A stretch of DNA of 64,000 nt from Actinobacillus genomosp. 2 (GCF_029773605.1 NZ_CP103807.1:310001-374000), one strand, 5' to 3'. Positions 25,779-34,940 are shown, counted from the stretch's first letter. Translations and numbers: made by a program. The notes: generated from the letters alone by a model not told the origin.

Positions 25779-28742
25779 ATGAAACAAATAAATCAACAAA
25801 TCTTATTATTCGGCTCAATAACGCTCTTATTTCACACGGGATCTTATGCTTCTGCACCGGAACAATTAGATACGATAGAAGTTATTGGGGTATCAGAAAC
25901 GAATATTCGAGAGAAAAAAGTCGGGGAAACTAAGATCTCGGAAAAACGTCTTAAAAAGCAACAGGTGGCGGACAGTAAAGATTTAGTTCGTTATGAAACA
26001 GGTGTCACCGTCGTCGAAAATGGGCGTTTCGGAAATAGCGGTTTTGCGATTCGTGGTGTGGATGAAAATCGAGTGGGGATAATGATTGACGGTTTACGTC
26101 AGGCAGAAACGTTATCTTCGCAAGGATTTAAAGAATTATTTGAAGGATACGGCAATTTTAATAATACGAGAAACGGTATCGAAATAGAAAATACGAAAAT
26201 GGCAACTATCACCAAAGGAGCGGATTCAATAAAATCGGGGAGCGGTGCATTAGGCGGCTCGGTATTATTTGAAACCAAAGATGCAAGAGATTATTTAATT
26301 GATAAAGATTATTATTTGAGCTTGAAAAAAGGCTATCAAAGTATGAATAATCAAGATATGTACTCGATGACGGCGGCAGGCAGATATAAGGGGATTGATG
26401 CTTTGGTTGTTCACACTAAGCGTAATGGACACGAAACGGAGAATTTTACTTATAAAAATGAAGATAGTCAGCTTGTAGGGAAAACGAGAGAGAAAACCGA
26501 TCCTTATCATATTAAGCGTGAAAGTACGCTGGTCAAATTAGCCTATCAACCGAATGAAAATCATCGTATTGGTGTAGTTTATGATTCCTCTAAGCTAGCT
26601 TCAAAAGGACAAGATCTATCTTATACATTAAGACCTACACAATATTCCAAAGACGAACGTTATGGCGAACGTTTAACGAATGATAAATCCAACCGAAAAA
26701 ATATTCAGTTTACTTATGAAAACTTTGTACCGACATCGTTATGGGATTATGCCAAAATCTCATTTTCATCACAAAAAATTACGAATAATGCTCGCACGGA
26801 TGAATATTGTTTTTCTGCAAAATGTAAGCAAATAGCGAACCCTAAACAGCTCCATTTTGAGAATAAAGATGGTGTTAATATGATTGTTGACGGTAATGGA
26901 CAAGCAATTAGTGGGAAAGGCGAAGCTAAAGGTTGGTCGACCGAGAGTGTGTATTATGATGCGTCGGGAGATGAACTCAGTTCGCTTGACGATTATAAAG
27001 AATATAGAGTTAATAATATTTATATTGATTGCAGTAAGCGAGATTGCTCGAAACCTTACCGTGTATTTTTGAAAAAAGATAAAGAATATGAGGAGAAATA
27101 TACTTTCGTCGATAGAACGCTCAAAATTGATACGATTAATGGTAAAAAATATGGTTCTGTGGTTCCTCAAACTGGAATGAAATACGGTTGGTTGGCAACA
27201 GAGGAAGAACTCTTTTTTGTTTTACCGCATTCTGCAGGATATAGTCGCAATGATTATAACGATAGAGATTTAAATACGGATACACGGCAAATTAATTTAG
27301 ATTTTGACAAAGCATTTTCTTTATGGGGCTTTGAACATAGTGTTAAATATGGCGGAATTTATAGCCAAGCCAAGAAAAATATGTTGAATAAAGACGGTTA
27401 TATCGGCGGCAATATACAATGGTGGGCGAATGATTTCTTTTGTGGCGAATCAAATAACGATTATCCGGTCACTTATACGCCTCGTCCGGATCAGTGGGCG
27501 ACTACCGGTAATTGTACGGGAGAATACCGTAACAAAATAAACGGTCGTTATAGCTATTTACTACCGGTAAAGACTAAAAATCAGGCCTTTTATTTGGGTG
27601 ATAATATTAAGGTAACGGATTGGCTCGGATTTGATCTGAATTATCGTTATGACAGAGAAAAACAGAAACCGGAGTATGACGATAAAATCCCAGTACCAAA
27701 AGGTATGATTGCCGGTATTTTTGTACCATTGCCGGGAAATGCTTATGGTCCTAATGCTGATTGTGGTTATAACACGGAATGTATGTCCCAGAATTTACAA
27801 CAAAATTTATCTCATCTTTTACAGAATAAGTCTTATAAACATCATTCTTATAGCTTAGGGGTAAATTTAGATCCGACAGATTGGTTACGTTTACAATTTA
27901 AATATTCAAATGGATTTAGAGCACCGACGTCAGATGAAATTTATATGACCTTCAAGCATCCGAGTTTTTCGATTAGTCCGAATACACGTTTAAATAAAGA
28001 AGTTGCGAAAACGAAAGAAGTTGCTGTGACGTGGTATAAAGATCAAAGTTTTTTAACATTTAATTTATTCCGAACAGATTATAAAGATTTTATTGATTTA
28101 GTCTTTATGGGTGAAAAATTCGTTGATGTCGGCAGTGCAATAAAATACCCATTTTACCAAAATCAGAATTTAGATTATGCCCGTGTCCAAGGTTTTGAAA
28201 TTAATTCCCGTTTTTCATTAGGCGATTTTTATCAAGCATTACAAGGTTTTCATTTAGGATATAAATTGACGCATCAAAAAGGTCGTATAAACGGCCATCG
28301 CCCAATGAATGTTATTCAGCCGACAACATCGGTATATTCGTTTGGCTATGCCGGATTAGATGATAAATACGGCGTTGACTTTTTTCTTACGGATGTTGCA
28401 GCTAAGAAAGCGACAGATACCTACAATATGTATTGGGAAAATCAGAGTAAAGATTCCGATGTTCTGGTTAAAGGTGAGCGTGTAAAAGACAGTTATATTC
28501 CTTGGCGTAATAAACATTACACGGTATTAGATATGATTGCTTATAGTAAGCCTTTGAAAAATCTCACGATCACATTTGGTGTCTATAATATGCTAAATCA
28601 GCGGTATATTACTTGGGATTCGGCACGTTCGATTCGCCCATTAGGTACGATTAATAGAATTGATCATAATACCGGTGCCGGTTTTAGAAGATTTTATGCA
28701 CCAGGTCGAAATTTTCGTTTTACGACAGAGCTAACTTTCTAA
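25779..28742 (+). CDS. TonB-dependent haemoglobin/transferrin/lactoferrin-type outer-membrane receptor
   Basis: This 987-residue outer-membrane receptor has a signal peptide ending near SYASA. A TonB-box-like LDTIEVIGVSE follows, then a plug domain (SKDLVRYETGVTVVENGRFGN, FAIRGVDENRVGIMIDGLRQ, GSGALGGSVLFETKDARD) and a 22-strand barrel ending in Phe (FRFTTELTF). The DGLRQAETLSSQGFKELFEGYGNFNNTRN segment matches HgbA/HgpB-type haemoglobin receptors of Pasteurellaceae as I recall them. Several extracellular-loop cysteine pairs are visible. The Fur box upstream supports iron/haem acquisition. It stands alone, without hugX/hugZ beside it, so I do not assign a symbol. Transferrin or haemoglobin specificity cannot be settled by eye. 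Confidence 0.85.
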   Translation: MKQINQQILLFGSITLLFHTGSYASAPEQLDTIEVIGVSETNIREKKVGETKISEKRLKKQQVADSKDLVRYETGVTVVENGRFGNSGFAIRGVDENRVGIMIDGLRQAETLSSQGFKELFEGYGNFNNTRNGIEIENTKMATITKGADSIKSGSGALGGSVLFETKDARDYLIDKDYYLSLKKGYQSMNNQDMYSMTAAGRYKGIDALVVHTKRNGHETENFTYKNEDSQLVGKTREKTDPYHIKRESTLVKLAYQPNENHRIGVVYDSSKLASKGQDLSYTLRPTQYSKDERYGERLTNDKSNRKNIQFTYENFVPTSLWDYAKISFSSQKITNNARTDEYCFSAKCKQIANPKQLHFENKDGVNMIVDGNGQAISGKGEAKGWSTESVYYDASGDELSSLDDYKEYRVNNIYIDCSKRDCSKPYRVFLKKDKEYEEKYTFVDRTLKIDTINGKKYGSVVPQTGMKYGWLATEEELFFVLPHSAGYSRNDYNDRDLNTDTRQINLDFDKAFSLWGFEHSVKYGGIYSQAKKNMLNKDGYIGGNIQWWANDFFCGESNNDYPVTYTPRPDQWATTGNCTGEYRNKINGRYSYLLPVKTKNQAFYLGDNIKVTDWLGFDLNYRYDREKQKPEYDDKIPVPKGMIAGIFVPLPGNAYGPNADCGYNTECMSQNLQQNLSHLLQNKSYKHHSYSLGVNLDPTDWLRLQFKYSNGFRAPTSDEIYMTFKHPSFSISPNTRLNKEVAKTKEVAVTWYKDQSFLTFNLFRTDYKDFIDLVFMGEKFVDVGSAIKYPFYQNQNLDYARVQGFEINSRFSLGDFYQALQGFHLGYKLTHQKGRINGHRPMNVIQPTTSVYSFGYAGLDDKYGVDFFLTDVAAKKATDTYNMYWENQSKDSDVLVKGERVKDSYIPWRNKHYTVLDMIAYSKPLKNLTITFGVYNMLNQRYITWDSARSIRPLGTINRIDHNTGAGFRRFYAPGRNFRFTTELTF

Positions 28743-28795
28743 CGGATAATTTCTGTGATTATTATGCTTAATATTGATTATTTTTTCGTTCGCTA

Positions 28796-28824
28796 TTGCA
28801 TAACTTGGCAATATCTTTTAGAAT
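28796..28824 (+). promoter_or_regulatory. Probable infC operon promoter
   Basis: TTGCAT (28796-28801), a 17-nt spacer and TAGAAT (28819-28824) give a good sigma-70 promoter. A leader hairpin GTCCTTTAATT...AATTGAAGGAC (28835-28862) follows before infC. Confidence 0.6.
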
Positions 28825-28930
28825 CCGGACGTTTGTCCTTTAATTAATTTCAATTGAAGGACTTGAGAGATTTTAATCTTCTGCTTAAGCGGTCGATTTT
28901 ATAGTAAAACTTACAAGAAGGAATAGTACT

Positions 28931-29473
28931 ATTAAACCTGTAAAACGTGTTCAGTCAAATCGCGCACATCGTCTTAATGATGAAATTCGTGGCGTGAAGG
29001 AAGTTCGCCTAACTGATGAAAATGGCGAACAAGTTGGTATCGTATCAATTCAAGATGCTTTGGCGAGAGCGGAAGAAGCTGAATTAGATTTAGTTGAAAT
29101 CAGCCCTAATGCAGAACCGCCGGTTTGTCGTATTATGAACTACGGTAAGTTCATCTACGAAAAAGAAAAAGCTGCGAAAGAGCAAAAGAAAAAGCAGAAA
29201 GTCGTACAAATTAAGGAAATTAAATTCCGTCCAGGTACAGACGATGGCGATTATCAAATTAAGTTACGTAGCATTTTACGTTTCTTAGAAGACGGCGATA
29301 AAGTTAAAATTACCGTACGTTTCCGTGGTCGTGAAATGGCTCACCAAGATATCGGTTTAGATGTTTTAGATCGTGTTAAAACAGATACGGCTGAAGTGGC
29401 AGTAGTTGAATCTGCACCAGGTAAGCTTGAAGGTCGCCAAGCGGTAATGGTTATTGCACCGAAGAAAAAATAA
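28931..29473 (+). CDS. infC: Translation initiation factor IF-3 (ATT start codon)
   Basis: IF-3 has 180 residues, the length of the E. coli protein, when translation begins at the ATT at 28931, 8 nt after AAGAAGGA. This gives [21 protein letters not shown], which aligns with the conserved N-terminus; starting at the first GTG (28994) would delete 21 residues. The linker and C-domain motifs [20 protein letters not shown] and [14 protein letters not shown] are intact. IF-3 proofreads initiation codons, and its own AUU start gives autoregulation, as known in E. coli. First gene of infC-rpmI-rplT. Confidence 0.95.
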   Translation: MKPVKRVQSNRAHRLNDEIRGVKEVRLTDENGEQVGIVSIQDALARAEEAELDLVEISPNAEPPVCRIMNYGKFIYEKEKAAKEQKKKQKVVQIKEIKFRPGTDDGDYQIKLRSILRFLEDGDKVKITVRFRGREMAHQDIGLDVLDRVKTDTAEVAVVESAPGKLEGRQAVMVIAPKKK

Positions 29474-29542
29474 TTTATTCTTGCATAAAACGGGTGGATC
29501 CTATAGAATTCGTCCGCTTTCTCTTTTTGTAAAAAGAGAAAC

Positions 29543-29587
29543 AAAAGCGATCTACAGGCACATTTCGCAGCCTGATTCGCTTTTTTA
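29543..29587 (+). promoter_or_regulatory. Terminator-like hairpin in the infC-rpmI leader
   Basis: AAAAGCGA...CAGGC (29543-29559) pairs with GCCTG...TCGCTTTT (29570-29584), followed by T's. An 11-bp stem TTTCTCTTTTT/AAAAAGAGAAA lies just before it (29518-29541). It lies 135 nt before rpmI inside the operon, where L20-dependent control is known in related bacteria, so it may be an attenuator. Confidence 0.5.
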
Positions 29588-29721
29588 AGCTGAAAAGCTT
29601 ATGAGCGGTAACGCTCTTTCGAGATAATTAGTGCTTTCCAAGTAAAAATGCGATTAGCGATAATCATATTTTTCGCCTGATTATTGTGTATTATGTAAAA
29701 CAATGCGGAGTTTATAAAACA

Positions 29722-29919
29722 ATGCCTAAAATTAAAACAGTACGTGGTGCTGCTAAGCGTTTCAAGAAAACAGCTTCAGGCGGTTTCAAACGTAAACAAT
29801 CTCACTTACGTCATATTTTGACTAAGAAAACCACTAAACGTAAACGTCACTTACGCCACAAATCAATGGTAGCGAAAGCAGACCAAGTATTAGTAGTAGC
29901 GTGCTTACCATACGCATAA
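29722..29919 (+). CDS. rpmI: 50S ribosomal protein L35
   Basis: L35 has 65 residues, the usual size: [36 protein letters not shown], very basic. The ATG at 29722 is preceded by GGAG at 29707-29710. An upstream in-frame ATG at 29686 would add 12 non-conserved residues. Followed 67 nt later by rplT. Confidence 0.97.
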
Positions 29920-29962
29920 GCGTTGAGTCAAGTTAAAACGTACTTTAGTGAATTTTAGTTAA

Positions 29963-30340
<378 letters not shown>

Positions 30341-30358
30341 TTCTAAAGAATAGAGATT

Positions 30359-30382
30359 AGGACGCCTTTGGCGTCCTTTTTT
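30359..30382 (+). terminator. Terminator of the infC-rpmI-rplT operon
   Basis: AGGACGCC (30359-30366), a 3-nt loop, GGCGTCCT (30370-30377) and T6. The next start codon lies only 2-5 nt after the T-run. Confidence 0.85.
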
Positions 30383-30384
30383 AT

Positions 30385-30915
30385 ATGATGCGAAAATTAA
30401 TCATTATTCGAGGACATTCCGGTTCGGGAAAATCAACATTTGCTAAGCAAAAAATAGTGGAATTTAAGCAGCATTTCCCGAGCGGTAAAGTTTTTCATAT
30501 TGAAAACGATCAATTTTTATATGAAAACGGCGAATATATTTGGACAAAAGAAAGATTTCAGTCCGCAAAAATGTTAGCTGAACAGAAATTAGCATTAGCT
30601 TGGGAATTTGCAAAAAGTCATCCGAAACTTCCCGTATTCATTGTGATCAGTAATGTGAATCTCAGCTTACAAGCGGTCGAAAAGTATCAGCAAATTGCAA
30701 CTCGATTACATTTGCAAATTGAAAAGTATCGTTTAATGAATTTCTTTAAGAATCAACATTATGTTGATGTTTATACGGTATTGAGTATGTATTTGGCGTT
30801 AGAGCAGCAGCCGTTAGTAGACGAAGTTATTGTCAGACCGATTAATAAAATGCCTTATTTTATGCATAGAATTTTAGAAAAAATGCGTAAAAATAGGGAT
30901 AAAAAATACGAATAA
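30385..30915 (+). CDS. P-loop ATPase/kinase-like protein of unknown substrate
   Basis: This 176-residue protein has a Walker A motif GHSGSGKST (residues 10-18) after a hydrophobic strand (KLIIIRG). A later ENDQFLYENGEYIWTKERFQSA segment resembles the substrate region of small AAA_33/N4BP2L-type kinases. It is probably a cytoplasmic kinase; the substrate is not recognisable. The start is tandem ATGs at 30385/30388 right behind the rplT terminator, with no ribosome-binding site of its own visible, so expression may depend on read-through. It carries an exact Apl-type uptake signal at 30669. Confidence 0.7.
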   Translation: MMRKLIIIRGHSGSGKSTFAKQKIVEFKQHFPSGKVFHIENDQFLYENGEYIWTKERFQSAKMLAEQKLALAWEFAKSHPKLPVFIVISNVNLSLQAVEKYQQIATRLHLQIEKYRLMNFFKNQHYVDVYTVLSMYLALEQQPLVDEVIVRPINKMPYFMHRILEKMRKNRDKKYE

Positions 30916-30956
30916 GAGGTCTAATTTGTGCTTATTTTTACAAGAAGGAAGTCGTA

Positions 30957-31286
30957 ATGAAAAAATTAGTGTTACTTATATTACCTTTGCTCGTGACCGC
31001 CTGTTCTACTCCGGTACAACAGAGTACAGTGCCGATGGATATGCAAGCAGTTGCGGAATATCAGCAACGTGTAGCAAGTGGAAATACCGTTTCGGAAAAA
31101 CAAAAGCAACGTGTTGCTCAACAGATTGAACCGGACGAACCGCTTAATCAAAGCGATAAAAGACGTTCTAATACAAAAGTTATTCATCACTATCCGAGAG
31201 TGTATCCTTCGGTTGGATATCATTGGGGACATCGTCATCGCCATTCTGGTATTGGTGTTGGCTTAGGTTCAGGCTACTATGACTAA
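30957..31286 (+). CDS. Small putative lipoprotein with a His/Gly-rich C-terminus
   Basis: This 109-residue protein has a lipoprotein signal (MKKLVLLILPLLVTAC, Cys16). The middle is polar and Gln-rich (EYQQRVASGNTVSEKQKQRVAQQ). The C-terminus is rich in His, Gly and Tyr (HHYPRVYPSVGYHWGHRHRHSGIGVGLGSGYYD). No enzymatic domain is recognised. The HRHRH cluster could bind a metal, which is inference. AGAAGGA ribosome-binding site upstream. It ends at a bidirectional terminator shared with the convergent FkbM gene. Confidence 0.75.
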   Translation: MKKLVLLILPLLVTACSTPVQQSTVPMDMQAVAEYQQRVASGNTVSEKQKQRVAQQIEPDEPLNQSDKRRSNTKVIHHYPRVYPSVGYHWGHRHRHSGIGVGLGSGYYD

Positions 31287-31294
31287 AAAATTGG

Positions 31295-31318
31295 GCGGAA
31301 TATATTCCGCTTTATTTT
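31295..31318. terminator. Terminator between the lipoprotein gene and the FkbM gene
   Basis: GCGGAA (31295-31300) pairs with TTCCGC (31305-31310), extendable across the central TATA. T-rich on the plus side and A-rich upstream, so it may serve both convergent genes. Confidence 0.6.
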
Positions 31319-32148
31319 TATCTCCATTCAATAATAGGAAGGTTTTCTTTCTCTTGTTTAGATACTCTAAATTGTTCAGGAAGTATACATTCTTGCTGAT
31401 TTGGGAAACAGATAAAATTAAAATCAAAACCTGATAATGTTTCTGGTGCATTGAAGTAATTATTTGTTTGATAGCGGTTAGAAATAAACCAATAACAATC
31501 GTAATCGATAGCAGTTAAGTAGTCATATAGTACCTCAAAACTATGCAAATGGGCTTCAATAAAGATAATTGGTCTATGCTTTTCAATGGTTTGTTTCGCA
31601 CCATTTAAGACATTGAGTTCAAATCCTTCGGCATCTATTTTTAGCAGTCTTAGATGATCTAACTGTTGAATTTCATTGTGTTGGTCAATAGGAATAATTG
31701 AAATCGTTTCTTGAGAAATATTTCCCGTAAAATCGCCTTCAGTGCTAAAACCTTTATCAATAGAAAAACTACCGTAATTCCACGCAGTATTATAATTTGA
31801 ACTCTGAATTTGAGTTTGATATGCGTAATGACTTATACCCATCGGATAACAATAGACATTAGTCAAACTATTCAAATTTATATTGCAGCATAAGGTTTGA
31901 AAAATAATTCGTTGAGGTTCAAAGCAGAATAACTTTCCGTTTGGTATCATTTTGGCAATAGGTATTGCGTGCATTCCAATATTTGCACCAACTTCAATGA
32001 CATTATGCTGGGGAGAATTTAGAATTTTTTGGAACAGAATAACTTCTGCTTCTGACCATTCTCCATAGCTCTTAGCATATTGGCTGATAAAATCGCCTTC
32101 GATAAGGTTAAATAGTCCGTGTTTTAATTGATGGAGTGAAGTTCTCAT
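31318..32148 (-). CDS. FkbM-family SAM-dependent methyltransferase
   Basis: This 276-residue protein has the SAM-binding motif NVIEVGANIGMHAIPIAKM near residue 50 and the acidic end of strand 2 (LFCFEPQ). The FkbM core LRLLKIDAEGFELNVLNGAKQTIEKHRPIIFIEAH is present. The family O-methylates sugars or secondary metabolites. No glycosyltransferase or polysaccharide genes are nearby, so it is an orphan here, and the strong AT-richness suggests acquisition. The acceptor substrate is unknown. No strong ribosome-binding site is seen at the ATG (32146-32148). Confidence 0.8.
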   Translation of the reverse strand: MRTSLHQLKHGLFNLIEGDFISQYAKSYGEWSEAEVILFQKILNSPQHNVIEVGANIGMHAIPIAKMIPNGKLFCFEPQRIIFQTLCCNINLNSLTNVYCYPMGISHYAYQTQIQSSNYNTAWNYGSFSIDKGFSTEGDFTGNISQETISIIPIDQHNEIQQLDHLRLLKIDAEGFELNVLNGAKQTIEKHRPIIFIEAHLHSFEVLYDYLTAIDYDCYWFISNRYQTNNYFNAPETLSGFDFNFICFPNQQECILPEQFRVSKQEKENLPIIEWR

Positions 32149-32208
32149 TTGTTGTTTTAATCAGAAAAAGTTAATATATTATAATCTATGAGAAGATGTC
32201 TCTTCTTA

Positions 32209-33498
32209 CTAAAGATCTTTGCGGAAAGACACCATTAATTGGTCGATTTTAAAATTCTCGGTATCAATAATTTCGAATTTATATTGATCATAAAGAACAA
32301 AATCGGTTTTCTTCGGGATTTTACGTAACATATACATCATAAAACCGCCGATAGTTTCATAGTTTTCCGCATTCGGGAAACTTTCGATTTCTAACGCTTT
32401 CATCACGTCTTCGAGCGGTGTTGCACCGTCAATTAACCACGAATCTTCATCTCGGCGGACAATTTGTTCTTCTTCAGTTGAAACTAATTCGCCCATAACA
32501 ATACTCATTACATCATTGAGGGTTAAAATCCCCACAACTAATGCGTATTCATTCACAATAACAGCAAAATCTTCACCGGCAGATTTAAATAGCTCCAAGA
32601 CTTCGTAAAGTGATAGTGTATCCGGAATGAAAAGCGATTTTTTCAGTAGTTTCGCATCCGTTAATGATACGTTATCGTTTTTTAGATACTGGGTCAGGAG
32701 ATCGTGCGTTTCGATATAGCCTAAAATTTTATCCAATCCATCATCGCAGATCAGCACTTTGGAATAGGGATCTTCGCCTAATGTTTCCAATACTTTTTCT
32801 CGATTGTCGGTACGGTTTAAAAACACAATATTTTCACGGGTGGTCATTGTTGATGTTACACGGCGTTCCTGCATTTCAAATACATTTTCAATGAGATAAT
32901 GTTCTTGTGCTTTTAAAATACCGGCTTTCGCTCCTGCATCAACTACCGCCACAATATCTTCAGAAGTCATATTGTCTTGGCGTACAGTAGAAACGTGAAA
33001 TAATTTAAATAATGAGTTGGCAATCCAATCGAAAAACAGTACAAGCGGTTTAAATAAGGCAATACAAAACATCATAATGCCGATAGTTCGTACCGCTACT
33101 TTTTCCGGATAGGTCATTGCAATACGTTTCGGCATTAAGTCTGCGAAGAGGACAAATGCCGAGGTAACAATGATAAAGGCAATCCAAGATGCTGCACTAT
33201 CCACCCATTCCGCTTGTGTATATTTGGCAAGTAATTCACTAAAATAAGGATTGATCGCACTTTCGCCGACCACACCGCCAAGAATTGCGACCATATTTAA
33301 GCCGATTTGCACTACGGTAATAAAGCGTCCTGGTTGTTCTTGAAGTTTTAAGACTTTTTCGGCACGAAGATCACCTTCATTGATCATTGCCTGTAGCTTT
33401 AGTTTTCTTGCTCCGGCAAGTGAAATTTCAGCTGAAGAAATAATTGCACTGGCAATAATTAATAATAGAACAATTAAACTGGCTTCAAATAAGCTCAT
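32209..33498 (-). CDS. CNNM/CorC-type membrane transporter with CBS pair (YtfL/PaeA-like)
   Basis: This 429-residue protein has an N-terminal DUF21 (CNNM) membrane domain with about four TM segments (MSLFEASLIVLLLIIASAIISSAEIS). Two cytoplasmic CBS domains follow (about 210-335), then a C-terminal CorC/HlyC transporter-associated domain (DSWLIDGATPLEDVMKAL). E. coli PaeA (YtfL), the closest named relative I recall, exports cadaverine and putrescine. Other relatives move Mg2+ or Co2+, so the substrate is not certain. AGAGGAAA ribosome-binding site. It lies just downstream of the pseudouridine synthase gene on the same strand. Confidence 0.82.
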   Translation of the reverse strand: MSLFEASLIVLLLIIASAIISSAEISLAGARKLKLQAMINEGDLRAEKVLKLQEQPGRFITVVQIGLNMVAILGGVVGESAINPYFSELLAKYTQAEWVDSAASWIAFIIVTSAFVLFADLMPKRIAMTYPEKVAVRTIGIMMFCIALFKPLVLFFDWIANSLFKLFHVSTVRQDNMTSEDIVAVVDAGAKAGILKAQEHYLIENVFEMQERRVTSTMTTRENIVFLNRTDNREKVLETLGEDPYSKVLICDDGLDKILGYIETHDLLTQYLKNDNVSLTDAKLLKKSLFIPDTLSLYEVLELFKSAGEDFAVIVNEYALVVGILTLNDVMSIVMGELVSTEEEQIVRRDEDSWLIDGATPLEDVMKALEIESFPNAENYETIGGFMMYMLRKIPKKTDFVLYDQYKFEIIDTENFKIDQLMVSFRKDL

Positions 33499-33539
33499 AA
33501 TTTCCTCTGTGTAAAGGTTTAATGTACAAAATTATATCA

Positions 33540-34190
33540 TTAAATATGTCTGTTATTTTCTATGTCGAAAATTTTTGCCCAAAATTGACCGCTTGTTGGT
33601 AAGCTTTGGATACAAAAAGATTCGCCTTGATAATCAAATTTTAGTTGATAAGCATGTAAATAAACCCGATCAGATTCTGTGCCGGCATAGAGTTGATCGC
33701 CTAAAATCGGGCTACCTAAACTTTTCATTGCCACTCTTAATTGATGGGTTTTTCCGGTTTTCGGTTGCAAAATAAAATGGCGTAAATTTGGCTTAAGCGA
33801 GTATGAAACAAATTGGGTCACGGCTGGATTCTGTTTGCTATGGCACAGTTTCCACGCACCGTTACGGCTTTTTTGCATATCACCGCTAATTTTACCTTGC
33901 TTCTTTTTCGGTTTTTGATCGCTTAATGCCCAATAGGTTTTTTCGATCTTATGTTGTTCAAACAGGTGGTAAAAGTACACGGCAGCTTGTTTGTTCAAAG
34001 CGAAAATTAATAAACCGGATGTGACTTTATCTAAACGATGCACTAGCCATACTTGTTCCACTTGTAATTGTTTGGCAAGTTTTTCGGTTAATCCGACCGC
34101 TTCTTCGTCTTTGTGTACACTCACGCCGACCGGTTTATCAATCACAACAAAGTCGTGATGTTGAAAGCAAATAGTCAATTTTCCAGTCAT
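33540..34190 (-). CDS. RluA-family RNA pseudouridine synthase
   Basis: This 216-residue protein carries the catalytic motif VHRLDKVTSGLLIFALN with the essential Asp, and GKTHQLRVAMKSLGSPILGDQLY, typical of the RluA superfamily. It lacks an S4 domain and is short, like the Haemophilus/Vibrio TIGR01621-type proteins. It isomerises uridine in an rRNA or tRNA; the site is unknown. It is divergent from the phosphatase gene with only about 49 nt between starts. Confidence 0.85.
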   Translation of the reverse strand: MTGKLTICFQHHDFVVIDKPVGVSVHKDEEAVGLTEKLAKQLQVEQVWLVHRLDKVTSGLLIFALNKQAAVYFYHLFEQHKIEKTYWALSDQKPKKKQGKISGDMQKSRNGAWKLCHSKQNPAVTQFVSYSLKPNLRHFILQPKTGKTHQLRVAMKSLGSPILGDQLYAGTESDRVYLHAYQLKFDYQGESFCIQSLPTSGQFWAKIFDIENNRHI

Positions 34191-34239
34191 TTTTTGCTAT
34201 ACTCCGATAAATTTTGGCTATTTTAACAGGGAATTGAAT

Positions 34240-34872
34240 ATGGCACTCAATATTTATTTAGTCCGCCACGGTAAAACCGTTTGGAATTTAGAAGGACGTT
34301 TGCAAGGTTCTGGTGATTCGCCTTTGGTTGAAGAAGGTATTGAAGGGGCAAAAAAAGCGGGGAGAGTGTTAAAAACGGTTAAATTTGCTGCTGCTTATTC
34401 CAGTATGCAAAAACGCGCACAAGATACCGCAAATTATATTTTAGCGGAAAATAATGATAAGAATATTCCACACTTTCACCATTTTGGCTTAAATGAGTTT
34501 GATTTTGGGCTTTGGGAAGGTATGAAATCAGTAGATTTACACTCAAATGATGAATATTGGACGATGAAAAAAACACCGGCGGAATATCGTGCGGAAACCA
34601 ATGGCGGTGAAACTTATGAAGATCTTTATAATCGAGTGATTAAAGTGTTTAATCAAATTGCTCAGTTGCACCAAGATAATGAAAACGTATTAATTGTTGC
34701 ACACGGTATGACATTAACTGTTCTCACAGCGGTATTACGAGGCTTACATTGGTCGGAATGTCGTGACGAAACCAAACACAGTTTTGTGATTAACACCGCT
34801 ATTAACAGGGCGGTTGTTGAGAATGGTAAGGCTGAATTAGTTGAGTTTAACCGTGTAGAACATTTGGGCTAG
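34240..34872 (+). CDS. Histidine phosphatase-family protein (phosphoglycerate mutase-like)
   Basis: This 210-residue protein has the catalytic RHG motif (IYLVRHGKTVWNLEGRLQG), a second conserved region FGLNEFDFGLWEG and the second His in VLIVAHGMTLTVL. These are features of cofactor-dependent phosphatases and GpmB-like enzymes. The substrate is unknown. I choose the ATG at 34240, 7 nt after AGGGA, over the in-frame TTG at 34234. Terminator hairpin shared with ruvX downstream. Confidence 0.85.
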   Translation: MALNIYLVRHGKTVWNLEGRLQGSGDSPLVEEGIEGAKKAGRVLKTVKFAAAYSSMQKRAQDTANYILAENNDKNIPHFHHFGLNEFDFGLWEGMKSVDLHSNDEYWTMKKTPAEYRAETNGGETYEDLYNRVIKVFNQIAQLHQDNENVLIVAHGMTLTVLTAVLRGLHWSECRDETKHSFVINTAINRAVVENGKAELVEFNRVEHLG

Positions 34873-34895
34873 ACTTGCAAGGAAATTCAAAATTT

Positions 34896-34940
34896 AGACC
34901 GCTTATTTGCGTTGTTGAAATTAGCGGTCTTACTATTTTT
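34896..34940. terminator. Terminator between the phosphatase gene and ruvX
   Basis: AGACCGCT (34896-34903) pairs with AGCGGTCT (34923-34930); T-rich sequence follows on the plus strand, and it lies between convergent genes. Confidence 0.65.

Noticed and set aside
26769-27170. 133-codon open frame on the minus strand inside the TonB receptor gene
   Set aside because: It is a shadow of a long, well-supported coding region; the product is low-complexity Ile/Phe-rich with no domain.
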